Shown here in pieces: positions 38,233 through 49,517 of a DNA stretch of 64,000 nucleotides. Location: positions 16,469,224-16,533,223 of the forward strand of contig NC_053114.1 of NCBI RefSeq assembly GCF_010015445.1, read 5' to 3'. The notes below the pieces were generated by a model. That model was not told the origin of the DNA and searched no databases. It saw nothing but the letters and a program-made list of their open reading frames with translations. The stretch's first letter is position 1, and each line of letters starts with the position of its first letter. This DNA is from Perca fluviatilis. Lineage: Eukaryota > Chordata > Actinopteri > Perciformes > Percidae. The position numbers and the translations under genes are program-made.

Positions 38233-38470
38233 ACCATATTTAACCAGGTAAGACAGTTGAGATCAATGATCTCTTTTACAACGGTGACCTGACCAAGACA
38301 GCAACATAAAGTTACAGACAACAGCAATAATCACAAGAAAACATAGAACAAATACATTAACTGTAACAATAACGGGACAACAGAAAGATTTTGATGCTCA
38401 ATTTTCTTAAATTCACACATAAAATAAATAAATAGGAAATGTAAAAACTAAAACTTAAACTAAAGCATAA
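38233..38470. repeat. Unclassified dispersed repeat fragment
   Basis: Begins ACCATATTTAACCAGGTAAG, with TTGAGATCAATGATCTC and an A-rich body. This resembles a widespread fish interspersed repeat of uncertain class. Confidence 0.4.
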
Positions 38471-39668
38471 CTAAAGCTCCCTGTCATGTAAAAGGGTTGT
38501 TAGTCCTGCCGATCCCACTGTGAGTTGACACCTTGTCCTGATCTCTTTGCAGCTTTCAGCTCGTTGTTTTGATTTGACGTGTGGCTGGTGAAGAAAAGCC
38601 AAAGATTTAGGACACCAAAGAAACAAAAATATTGTTTTCTCATGAGTTGTCTGACCATATCCGGAAAGAAACATGATTTGACTGATGATGAGAAAGTTAT
38701 CGTTTCTGCTTGGTACCATGCAGTTGTTTGCTAATGCATCAGCTCTAAGAACTTGGGAAGCTTATATTAAATGCAGGCTACATATAAAGCTGTGTTGCTG
38801 TTAATTTGTCATGCATTTGTTAATGTACATTGGTTATTTTATATATAATTCTGTATTGAAAACAATTTAATATGTGGTTTGCATGTATGAGAGAACATCA
38901 AAACTTTTTCCCATGCCATGCCACTGCTAATCAGTTAAGATAATATAGAACTGTATTGTGCAGCAGTTACAGTACAAAGTAGGAAGGAGTGCAATTATAA
39001 AACGTGAACTATCAATAAAGGTGCAAGCAGTCGAATAATAAGTGATTTTATTAAAATTAAGTTTACCCCTAACTAGCCCCAGTTCATCGTACCAAGGGCT
39101 CTCTAGGGGGCTCTCTGGTAGGATGAAATTTCTTTTGAGTTTCGAGTCAGTGTTTGAAAATGTACCTACAGTATAGCATTATTATTTTAAACTGGAAATC
39201 AATGTATCATACAGGTCAGCTCTAAATATGTGTAATAAATGTGTACTCTAAATATGTATCATCGCTTATGACTTACTGCCCAATCCAACAAAACCATATA
39301 CAAAACAAAACTGGGATGCACAGAACAGAAACAATTATACAGTTATCTAAAGTATTACTCTGGAAGTGAGCAGATCCAACTGGGAGTAGATGGTGCCAAT
39401 AAAGAATCCCTTCTGGAATAACAGCCAAAATTAAATATTTGTGTCCATAGAGGAGAGTGAAATGAGGTCTGTGTTTTACAGCTGCTAAACTGGGACACAT
39501 AGATCTACTGTACTGTACAAGTCCAATTGGCAGGCTGGCAATAAAGAGAGCAATGCAACAGACTGGAAAGATGCGCATGAGTGACCATATGATAGATATT
39601 CAACCTATTGTATCCAGCCAAACACTGTCCTGCCAAGTGAGTGGAATGCTCTTACGTTATTATAAACC

Positions 39669-39681
39669 GGGGGGGGGGGGG
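39669..39681 (+). repeat. Poly-G run
   Basis: Thirteen consecutive G bases in an AT-rich setting. Confidence 0.95.
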
Positions 39682-40744
39682 TATAATAAGCATATGGAGG
39701 CACGTGGAGGTAGAATGGCAGAAGCATTAGTATTGTAGTCCTGTGGTTAGTTTTCTCTGAGTGATCTAATTAACAGAGTGGCTCCTCTGAAATAGGTCAA
39801 ATTCACAACACATTAACCTTCACCCACATATGTGAATATTGTCATTTCCAATGTGGCTTAACAAGCAAGCACATGTGTGCAAAGGCAATTACTTTTGACT
39901 GTTTATCTCTCGCGCTCTTTTTCTCTGTCTGTGTGCACATTTTTGAAGCACAGAGTAGGTATGTCTTTTTTTCTCGATTGAAACAGAAAGCTGAGAAAGA
40001 CAATATTAAAGAGACACTGGAGAAATTATCCCCAAATGTGTAGGAGTGAATATGGTAGTTTTAACCACAGGGAGGTGACCAGCACTATCTTTTTCTTCAT
40101 CTCACCTGTCAGATTTTCAACAGAGAACAGTCGCCATCTCCAAATTTTTATACTATATAGTTGTGGTTTAACCTGCCTACTGCGGTAGAAAAACCCCATT
40201 AGTAGTCTTTCCTCACAACCGCTGCTCTGAATTAACAGGAACATCTGGAGTTTCCCTCACATTAAAGCTAAGCAAAGGTGCCAGAATAGCTGCAATAGCT
40301 GCTTGTCTCACACAGATTTGTCCTTTTTTGTATCCTGCCCATGATAATAGACTGTGCCATTTGTGTTGAGGATTGAGGAACTAGCTAAAGGATAAAATGA
40401 ACGTCATGAAAAAGCTCTATCTTGGTTTGCTCTCTTAAATGTTAGATTTGTATTCGTGTCCACCTCTCTGGCTACTCAAATTCTCCAGAATAAACAAACC
40501 ACAACTCACCTTCAGTGCAAGTACACATACTACCTTTCTTAGAGCCTGTAGTTATTCCATGTACCCACCTTCAATGTGATTCAACTAGTCCATTAAATTA
40601 CTGAAAGTAACCATAAAGAGATTAAAGAGAACTGACCTGGTGCTTTAATGTGATATCGATGTGTATGAGGTTCCTGTGCAAGGACATTTGTTATCTCATT
40701 GACCTAGGTAACTGTATCAAACAAATGGCTCTGTAATATCCTTT

Positions 40745-41000
40745 GGATACTGGTATCCGGCATCTGCACCTTCTGTCAGTCCATAGCAAGATATCTCAAA
40801 AACGACTGGACAGCTGGCTAGAAATTTGCTTGAAAAATCAAGGTCACCCAATCATGATTCCTCAAGGTTCTGGTGACTCCCTGATGTTTTGTGTAGCACC
40901 AACATTTAGCGAAAATGTCCACCTGTACACAAGAAAACAAAAAATCTAGTAAGCAGTTAGACAATGACATTTACTCATTCATGCTCCCCAGAGGATGAAT
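40745..41000 (+). repeat. Dispersed fish repeat, forward copy
   Basis: Contains AGATATCTCAAAAACGACTGG, CCCTGATGTTTTGTGTAGCACC and CCCAGAGGATGAATTCC. The same family occurs in reverse orientation at 49185-49512. Confidence 0.55.
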
Positions 41001-41269
41001 TCCTTCAATGCTGCATACTCGCACCATTCTTTTAACTTTACATTTTAGTCCCACTGGTAAGGCCCTAACAATTAAAAAAATGACAGTATGTCATTTGTCT
41101 GATGTAAGGGACTATGCAGCCTCTAGGGACCACAGGCGAGGCTTTCTTGTTTGTACTCCTTTCCTACAGTTATCGTATTCAATACAACCTTAAGATGCAA
41201 TTCAAATTCAATGTATGTTCAAACTTGCTTGCCTTAAAACCTTTTCTGTTTGTTGACCTGTGTTGTATG

Positions 41270-41295
41270 TGTATATATATATATATATATATATA
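41270..41295. repeat. (TA)n microsatellite
   Basis: TA run of about 12 units. Confidence 0.9.
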
Positions 41296-41779
41296 AAATC
41301 AAAGTATTATGTCAACAATGAAAACAAAGTATTGTTTACTTTATGTAAATGTATCTTTTAGAAACACGATTAGAAATTGTGTTGATGTATATCCAATCTT
41401 TCTGATACTGTTAATTATCATATTCATCTATGTTTTTCAAAGCAGTATCACAGAAATGATAGAAAGATTTTAGCAGCACAAAGCCTTGTTGCCAAGATTC
41501 AGATGGCCACTGTCTGGAATGGAGATGTCCTTGGCCAGGCAGATGGTGTGGCACAACGCTTGGCCACGTTCTCTGTCTAGGTTTGCTTTTTCCCACTCTC
41601 CATCCATCCAATCTTGCAAAAGAGAGACAGAGTGAGTGAAAGAGATTGTGAGAGGACACCAAAAGGATGTTCAGTCCATCTGGTCGCGGACACAGTCAAG
41701 CAGGATCGCCTGGCATACTGGGTCTCTGCGATCCTGAACTTCCAAGCTTAAATATAGTTTATGAATACATTGAAAATAA

Positions 41780-41972
41780 TTATGTTCATTATTTAGCCTA
41801 TTTCTTTATTTATTTAGTTGAGCTCTTCTTAAATTGGCAGCCACTTAGTAGGGGACCCATAATGATGACACAAAAATACAAAACACAATAACCGTCAATT
41901 AAAAGAACTGAGAGTTGCAGAGGACTGGCAGTTTTCTTGGAGCTTGTTCCAGATATGTGGTGCATAAAAACT
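41780..41972. repeat. LINE-associated repeat fragment adjoining the coiled-coil pseudogene
   Basis: Includes CTTGTTCCAGATATGTGGTG and CATAAAAACTAAA, a sequence block I associate with fish LINE copies. It stops abruptly at about 41974 where the coiled-coil frame begins. Confidence 0.4.
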
Positions 41973-41975
41973 AAA

Positions 41976-43225
41976 GTTCAGTTGGAGGAGATTCAGAGCC
42001 TGAAGAAAGACGCCTCTGAGAGAGAGAAGTCGTTTGTTAAAGAGTTGGAGGACCTGAAAGAAGAACAGGCCTCAACCAAACAGGATCTGATCAATAAACT
42101 CCAGACTGAGGGTAAGATCAGTCAGACCCTCTGAACTGAACTTGCCAACCTGGAAAAAGAAAAGGACAAGCTGCTGAAGAGATCGACCACTGAGGAAAAT
42201 CTTGAGGAGAAAAAAAAGAAACCTTCAGCCTGGAAAAAATGTAGACACCAAATCGGTTTGAGGAAAAGAAAGAAGACGGAAGAGAAGTTGAAGATGACTC
42301 TGGCTCATCAGATGGAGGAGGAGATCCAGACTCTGAAAAAAGACGCCTCTGAGAGAGAAGTTGTTTGTCAAAGAGTTGGAGGACCTGAAGTCTGTGAAGA
42401 ACACTCTGGTCCATCAGATAGAGGAGATCCAGACCCTGAAGGAAAACGCCTCTGAGACAGAGAAGTTTTTCAAAGAGCAGGAAGACCTGATGTCTGTGAA
42501 GGACACTGTGGTTCGTCAGATGGAGAAGATTCAAACCCTGAAGGAAAACGCCTCTGAGAGAGAGAAGTTTTTTTTGTCAAAGAGTTGGAGGACCTTGAAG
42601 TCTGTGAAGGACACTCTGGTCCATCAGATAGAGGAAGAGATTCAGAGCCTGAAAAAAGACTTCTCTGAGCAAGAGAGGTTTTTCAAAGAGCAGCAAGACC
42701 GGATGTCTGTGAAGGACACTGGTTCGTCAGATGGAGGAGGAGATCCAGACGCTGAAAAAAGATGCCTCTGAGAAAAAGAGTTTTTTTCAAAAGCAGGAAG
42801 ACCTGATGTCTGTGAAGGACACTCTGGTCTGTCAGTTGGAGGAGATTCAGAGCCTGAAGAAAGACGCCTCTGAGAGAGAGAAGTCATTTGTTAAAGAGTT
42901 GGAGGACCTGAAAGAAGAACAGGCCTCAACCAAACAGGACCCTCCCGAACTGAACTTGCCAAGCTGGAAGAAGAAAAGGACAAGACCAGAGAGCAGAAGG
43001 ACTCCCCCCATCATTTACTGGATGTTAAGCTGCTGAAAGAGATTGATGACTGAGAAAAATCTTGAGGAGAAAAAAAAACATTCAGCCTGGACAAAATTCA
43101 GATATCACATCGGTTTGAAGAAAAAGGAAGGAGGAGGAGAAGCTGGAGATGAAGATATAATCCACCAGAGACTCATACAGACACTGACATTCAAACCTCT
43201 AAAAAGTCAAAGTAACAAATAAAAA
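41976..43225 (+). pseudogene. Decayed coiled-coil protein reading frame made of ~105-bp tandem units
   Basis: One unit begins at 41976. A tandem array follows with units starting near 42300, 42406, 42508, 42616, 42720 and 42824 (spacing 102-108 bp, about 35 codons). Each unit encodes a charged heptad-like segment such as DASEREKSFVKELEDLK, preceded by a LVHQIEEIQTLK-type stretch, so a long alpha-helical coiled coil is predicted. The tail after the first unit (42062-42240) and after the last (42910-43110) are also alike (EEQASTKQD..., then Lys/Glu-rich, then a conserved Ser-Ala-Trp-like segment). A larger block was therefore duplicated. Stops (for example TGA near 42132) and several frameshifts break the frame; the longest open stretch is 42361-42771. 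An AATAAA at 43218 lies near the end. I do not recognise the parent gene. Confidence 0.65.
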
Positions 43226-43660
43226 TGTCTGCCTGTTTTGATGTGTTGGGTTTATACTGGACTTGACTCTAATCTTCTATTAGAAATCAAACCTTTGCAT
43301 TCTGGTCTTCTTGTATTCATTGTTTAATGACAAATTTAGGAGCAAATAGATAATTTCCCAAGTTCTGGGTTTGGATATGGAAACAAGTTCAATCAAGTTC
43401 CTTTGTAAACAATTAGATTTTCATAGCTTCAACAGCATTTTCACTATACAGTACAGTGACATTTGCATTGTATTCCTAATGTTGGCTAGAGAGTTTTACT
43501 TTCTCATGCATGATCTAAATAATGTTTCATGTTACATTTGTGTTAATATGGAGCACAGCGTTAATTCTGACAGGAGACTTCTAAACTCAATCACATTTCT
43601 TTCTCTTCTAAACTGAATAGCTGTAGAGGCGTTCACTTTTATGAACGAAGTGGCCTTGAA

Positions 43661-44267
43661 TTTCACGTGTTGTGGGAGGGTTGGTGAATGGCGGACCCAA
43701 AATGCAGAGGCAGAAAACTGAGGATAGTTTGATGTGAAGATTTATTACAAACACAAAAATCCAGGGTACAAACCAACAGGAATCCAAAATAGCGAAAACG
43801 CAAGAAACAACACAAGGAGTAAAAACTGAGGTAGTCCAAAAATGCAAAAAGGGAAAACAGAGCTGGATAACAAAACGAGAGCACTGAGACCACAGGGAGA
43901 CTAAAACAAAACTCAGAGACAGGAGCAAAAAACGCGGACAGGAACGAACACCAAGCAATACCGACAGGAGACGAAAAACACAGGAACACTAAGACTAACA
44001 CACAGGACTACAAACTGGCGACAAGACACACAATGATCTGACAAAGGACAAGGGGAAACACAAGGACTAAATACACAGGTTAACGAGGAAACACAAGACA
44101 GGTGACACAAGGCTGGGAAACAGGTGAAACGCATTAGGGCTAGGCAGAACGATCAAAAAAGGTGGGAAACCGCAGGACAGGAAGTAAAACCAGACAAGAC
44201 AAGACAGAAAACTAGACTACCAAAATAAAACAGGAAACAGAAACAAACACAACCATAACATCACGAG
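43661..44267 (-). repeat. T-poor interspersed repeat (unclassified)
   Basis: A block of about 600 bp strikingly poor in T on the + strand, with motifs GGACCCAAAATGCAGAGGC, AAGATTTATTACAAACAC and AACAGGAAACAGAAACAAAC. The left CGTGTTGTGGG and right end (CCATAACATCACG) are weakly inverted. It is a common fish repeat, probably a decayed transposon. Long - strand open frames here arise from the skewed composition. Confidence 0.5.
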
Positions 44268-44616
44268 CCAATCACAGCATGACATCCCTGTTTTAAACCT
44301 ATCTGTGTCTGCTGCTCAGTTGTCATTTCAGGCTAAGAGTACAACCCTCCTGCTCCTCCGGTCTTCCTCGTGCACAGTTCCTGGTTCCTCCTCCGTCAGG
44401 ACCGCTATCGGCTTCTCGGTTCAGTATTCGGGTTCCTCGCACCACCATCAGTGTCTAGACTCCATCGGGGGATCAGCTTCTGGCTTTCTAATCCCCTAAA
44501 TATATATATATCATTTCATAATGATGGAGTCTAATCTCCAAAGACTGTACATGTCATATCATGCATTTGTACAATAAATCTTTGCATATCTGCAACAAAG
44601 TCTCTCCTGATTGAAA
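44268..44616 (+). mobile_element. Interspersed element, copy 1 of an inverted pair
   Basis: Runs from GAGCCAATCACAGC to CTCTCCTGATTGAAAT. It includes GTCTAGACTCCATCGGGG and GATGGAGTCTAATCTCC and ends with a segment containing TTTGTACAATAAATC. The reverse complement of the same element, with the same end points, is at 47975-48317. The superfamily is not recognised. Confidence 0.65.
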
Positions 44617-44976
44617 TAGTATATGGTCCATTAGAAATAAATGCTGTACGTGGCCGGGCTTTTATTATCGAGTTAATAGGTGTGTGTGTTCATGTTGGTC
44701 GCTGTCCATTTCCTAAGGTTCTGAAATGCATACATTTTTTGACAACTTTTTTTTTAAAAGGCCGTGCGCCCGTGAGCTCCCACGGAGGAAAACATAAATC
44801 GGCACCTATGCTTCCCGCTGCCTCAAGATAGCAATACGCCAAGAATTCACCTGAACGCACCTCCTGAAAGACCAGCACGCCACGCCCATGGGCTCGGCGC
44901 GAAAGTACTGCTAGGCGCGGTGCGCTATTTAAACGACGCGGGCGCTGGACGGGAAATTGACAACTGCGGCGGGTAA

Positions 44977-45519
44977 CCCCCAATTTCCACCGGCTGCGTA
45001 ACTGCTGCGGAACGGCTGCGGAACGGCTGCGGAACGGCTGCGGAACGGCTCTGAACAGCGGCGGAGTCATTAGGTTTCTATTCAAGTCAATGTGTGTATT
45101 TTTACTGACTGCAGAAGGGCTGCAGAAGGGCTGCGTTACGACTCCGGCACTGCTCCGGCGGTCCGCAGCCCTCCGGAGCAGATACGCAGAGCTTCTATTT
45201 TTGCTGGACGCCGGAGAGCTCCGCAGCAATTCAGCACACGGCAGGTAGTGCGGGACAGGAAGTCGAGCACAGAAGCAAAATAAAACATCCGCTTCATTTT
45301 CAAAATATTTATAAAAATAAAACACCATGGATCATATTTCCCTGCACTACACCTTGAAAACACAGCACAGAGTCGTTTCCCCTCTACTCCTCTGGATGGA
45401 AACAAACTGTTGTTGGTTTTGTGGTTCTATTCTACCTGAATTCGCGACTTGTGGGTCCTCGTGACTACAGCTGTCAGTCATGGCCGCAGCCGTGCCGCAT
45501 TCAGTGGAAATCCGGTGTG
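44977..45519. mobile_element. GC-rich MITE with TAA target site (Harbinger-like), copy 2
   Basis: The left end CCCCCAATTTCCACCGGCTG is preceded by TAA (44974-44976); the right end (TGGAAATCCGGTGTG) is followed by TAA (45520-45522). It contains a short tandem array of CTGCGGAACGG units at 45003-45050. Interior blocks match the copy at 10506-11002 in reverse orientation. Frames up to 212 codons across this region are compositional. Confidence 0.65.
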
Positions 45520-45522
45520 TAA

Positions 45523-46045
45523 AAGATAGGGCCCATAGTGTCTTGGTAGCGTTGCATTTCCCCCCTACTCATACTGCCTTTCAGATCGTTAAAATAGGGC
45601 CCGAAATCAAGGAGAGGGTTAACTTTTCCTGCTATAGATTTCCCACTGTGGTCAGAAAGCACATTTTGTTTCTCTCACTATGACACTAGAGTCGCTAATC
45701 ACCGTCACTCTCTCACTTCTCCCTCGCTCTACCACACACTCCCCCCACACACACACATATGCCGGCTTGACGCACACACCAACGCACAGGTATAAACTTC
45801 AGGCCACTTCCGTAGGCTACGGTGAAAGCTCTGCGTGGTGCCTCCGCGGAACCATAAATCATGCTTAAGTCAGACTCAGTGGTAGGTGAAACCAAAGCAG
45901 AAGGACAGACACAGAGCTGTAGCGGAGTCAAAGTAGCACACTTTTTAATTAATTAACTTTATCGGTTATATGTTAAATAAAATGCAGATACAGATAATCT
46001 GCCCAATAATCGGCCAGGGACGATAATCGGACTATCCCTAGTGCA
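45523..46045. repeat. Decayed hAT-like remnant
   Basis: The right part (CAGATAATCTGCCC, CGATAATCGGACTATCCCTAG) resembles the end of a common fish hAT element. The left boundary is unclear. Confidence 0.35.
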
Positions 46046-46943
46046 TGCAGTGGTACTAGAACTATACTGTACCACATGCAGCACAAAGACACAAGAACAC
46101 CTCAGCAAAATTGAAATATCTTGGGAAAAAAAGCTCCACCTTTTACAGTTTCTCACTTTAGGCTAAAGTAGTAGCATGCACATCAGACCAAACTTCTGTT
46201 TGACTCACAATAGGTCATTATGATGCCAGTCTCCAGGTTCTGGGTTAAATGACCAATAATCCAACCTACTTCAAGTCAATCACCTTGAAGTTTTCAACGC
46301 AATATCTTAACGGATCTGAAATCATAACTAACTGAATGATTTGACCATTCCAAAGAGCTGTTTATGCGGTCTTACTTTAGTGATGGATTTCAGTAATCTC
46401 ATGAAAGTGCTCCTTCATCTCCTGCTCCTGTGTCTTGGGCTCAGTGCCATTTGGCTTTCTCAATTTGAACCATCGGCAGACGGATTTCATTTCAGAGCTG
46501 ATGAGATTTGTGTACTACGGCTTAAATCAACTTTCTTTAGTGTCGCTTCTGTAAAAAAAGTCTGTCCGCTTTCTCCTAAAGCACAATTTCAATTAACTTT
46601 AGGATTATCTTTGCTAAAACAGATGTCCACCACATACAGTAACGAATGGAAACTGTGTTTTGAAGTTGTCTCGTCAAACTGCAGCAACATAAGATGATTA
46701 CAGCTTTTGTTGCTGCATTACAGTAAAAGTAAACATTTATATAAAAAATATATTCTACAGGTATGAAGATGCAGTAAATAACATATCACTGGCATTACAG
46801 GAAATGTGTCATCTGAGGGAATTGCTGTCCGAATAAAATTAACAACAAAGCTTAAATGCTTCTTGGGCGTTTGAATTTAAATCATCCTGATTATTCAGTT
46901 TTGAGTTTTTTAGATACTGAAAACATCAATATTTATCTCCACT

Positions 46944-46976
46944 TGTGTGTGTGTGTGTCTGTGTGTGTGTGTGTGT

Positions 46977-47007
<31 letters not shown>

Positions 47008-47022
47008 AGCGCGCGCGCGCTG
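46944..47022. repeat. (TG)n microsatellite with GC tail
   Basis: Impure TG tract of about 63 bp ending in GAGCGCGCGCGCGC, an alternating purine-pyrimidine sequence with Z-DNA potential. Confidence 0.9.
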
Positions 47023-47974
47023 CAGAGCAGTCAGGTGGTCTGACAGTGAAGGGGAGTTAATCTCTGTCTGCTAAAAGCCTCCTCTGCTCCTCCTCTCTGT
47101 CTACTTTTTTTTCTTTAAATATTTCATCATTCTTTGTTGGTCTTCCCCTGCCTTTTTTCTCATCTCGTCTTCTCTTTCACCTTAAGTCCCTTATTCTCTC
47201 TTTTAAGGCAGTGTACACTTGCCTTTATCTCTGTTACTTTTCTGTCACAGCGCCATTATCTTTTGTTTCCCTGTCTTATCTTTGGACTTTTCCTTCACCT
47301 TGAGTCTGCAGCCCCCCTCTGTCATTCAGGGTGTGAGGCCCAGCTCGCATCATTATGCTCCAAAAAGCACATGGAAGAAACTCTCGGGGGGAAGGCAAGC
47401 ACAGGGGAGATTATTAATTTAGATCTTTCTTCTGGTTTTTGATGACTGATCTTTTAAGTGGAATTCAAATACAAAATATTGTATGTGTTAAGAGAGAAGG
47501 ATGAAGAAAAGTCTAGTATTTGTGAACATATCAAAACGTCTATATGCATATATATCAAAATGACGGTATATATCCATAGTAGTTATATTACTTCACTGTT
47601 GTCATGAACCCTTTTTTACACTCTAAACAGCAGTGGATGGATTCCGGGACACCCACTCCTCCATGTACTTGTGCTTTGAGAAGTGCCCTTCAGCAGAGTT
47701 TCTGGGTTTCCTGTCCTTGGGTAATGTGTTCTTTGCACCATTACTGCTGCTTAATGGTGCTGGCTTAAGGCCTAAGAGCTGCCATTAGCTGAGCTTCTGC
47801 ATCTCCTGTCATTATCACAGGGTAATACCCTATCATCATGAACGTACACTCAAACAGCACTGGCTGCTGTTTCACCAGGCTCATGTCCATGGCACAAAGA
47901 CTGTATTAACAGTAATCCTTAATGTACTACTTTGCTCATTGTTGTAAGATATTAACAAATAGTTTCAAGGTTGT

Positions 47975-48317
47975 ATTTCAATCAGGAGAGACTTCGTTTG
48001 CAGATATGCAAAAATATTTATTGTACAACTGTATGATATTGAATGTACAAAGTCTTTTGGAGATTGGACTCCATCGAATTATTCTTCTTAAAGGGGTAGG
48101 GAATAGGAACATAACCCCCGATGGAGTCCAGACACTGGTGGCGGCGGTGAAGAGACCAGAGACTGGACCGAAGAGGCAACGGAGCGGTCAGCCGGGAGAA
48201 ACACAACTACCGGAGGAGGCAGGGGAGGAGGAGGGACGAGCGCTTTGCCTGAAACAACAGCTGACAGCACAAGGAGAGAACAGATTTAAAGCAGAGTTGT
48301 AAGGCTGTGATTGGCCC
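47975..48317 (-). mobile_element. Interspersed element, copy 2 of an inverted pair
   Basis: Reverse-complement copy of 44268-44616, from ATTTCAATCAGGAGAGAC to GGCTGTGATTGGCCC. Shared blocks in order are TGTACAA, GGAGATTGGACTCCATCG, CCCCGATGGAGTCCAGACAC and the CCAATCACAGC end. This copy retains about 100 bp of GC-rich sequence reduced in copy 1. Confidence 0.7.
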
Positions 48318-48635
48318 TTGAATCTCGTGGTCGAGTCTGATTGGTTTAACTGACACGTCACTTCTTGAACAGCTGATTTGATTTAAGAATGGAGTAGTGA
48401 CTGGGGTAATGACGTCTTCCTGAAAGAATTTGCGCTGAGCTTCATTACTGTATATTAAGGTAAAATGTAATACTAGTGGTTTTTGATATTATTTTGACGC
48501 AACAATATTACAGCTACAACATTTCCTGCTCCCTTCAGCTCTCCTTCTTCACACTAGCTTTGGCACGCCGAGGCAGTGGCTGGCACAGTCTGTATGACGA
48601 GACTACTGCCATGCTAGCTGCTCTGTGAGGCTGTT

Positions 48636-49184
48636 CTTAGACCATAGAAAAAATATAAAATATGGACGTAGTCGCCAGTATTTTAACATGGAGGTCTATG
48701 GGGATTAGTCTATATTCCTTGAAGTTCCACTTCCGGGATTGCTCTGGTGCCGCTGGAAATTCTGCTCCTACTGCTCTCTTTGTGTTGGAATTTTAAATTC
48801 GGTGGATTTAGGAGGACTAAGGTTAACTGCTCCTCAGATCCCTGCAGGGTAAATCCAGACAGCTGGCTAGACTATCTGTCCAATCTGAGATTTCTCTCGC
48901 ACGACTATTTTACAGCGGCTCTGTGCGGCGCCTAGCGCCGCCCATCATGATTGTGATTGGTTTAAAGAAATGCCAATAAACCAGAGCACGTTTTTCTCCC
49001 ATCCCGGAATGCTATGTGATGTAGCCAGACCCTCCTCGGCTCCACAGCGTGTGGATGGTCTGGCAAAGCGAGACTAATGGGGATTGACTCACTTTTGGAG
49101 CCAGCCTCAAGTGCCCATTTGAAGAAACTGCAGTTTTTGGCAGTTCTGTGTTGGCTTCATTTTTCAGCACTGGAGGTTCCTGGG
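48636..49184. repeat. Old interspersed repeat split by a hAT MITE
   Basis: The left part ends ATGGAGGTCTATGGGGATT (to 48706) and resumes at 49078 with TGGGGATTGACTCAC and TTTTGGAGCCAGCC. Joined, these match a very common teleost repeat. The duplicated TGGGGATT marks the insertion of the intervening element. Confidence 0.65.
48707..49077 (-). mobile_element. hAT-like MITE, copy 1 of a close inverted pair
   Basis: The ends are AGTCTATATTCC and the reverse complement of TTAGTCTCGC. Perfect 8-bp flanks TGGGGATT lie at 48699-48706 and 49078-49085. The interior shares long blocks with 49518-49981 in opposite orientation, such as AACTGCTCCTCAGATC, CCAATCTGAG, GGTTTAAAGAAA and CTCCCATCCCGGAATGC. Confidence 0.8.
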
Positions 49185-49512
49185 GAAACAATTAGCATGT
49201 TAATCATCTTAGTTTAGCATGCTAACATTTGTTGATTAGCACTAAACTCAAAGTACAGCTGAGGCTGATGGGAATTTCATCAGTTTTGCAGGTATTTGGT
49301 CATGAATCAAAGTCATTGGACAGATTGAATAAGGACCTGATCATGGCGCTGGATGAAAAGTCAGAGGATCACTTGTTAAAATTCATCCACTTGGAACCTT
49401 GAGCATCTGCAGCAATTCATCTGATAGTTGTCAAAAATACTTTACTCTGAACCACCAATGTCAGGAGATCACTAAAGTCCATGGGATTCATCCTCTGGGG
49501 AACATGAATGTT
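49185..49512 (-). repeat. Dispersed fish repeat, reverse copy
   Basis: Contains AGCATGCTAACATTTG, AAAGTACAGCTGAGGCTGATGG and GGATTCATCCTCTGGGG. The family is that of 40745-41000, inverted. Confidence 0.55.
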
Positions 49513-49517
49513 TGACT

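Noticed and set aside
43608..44134. Several minus-strand frames rich in Phe/Leu/Ser/Cys that look like membrane proteins
   Set aside because: They are translations of a T-poor (A-rich) interspersed repeat read on the opposite strand.
44690..45328. 212-codon minus-strand frame
   Set aside because: It spans the GC-rich MITE and its flank; Arg/Ser/Ala-rich composition reflects CTGCGGAACGG repeats, with no domain.
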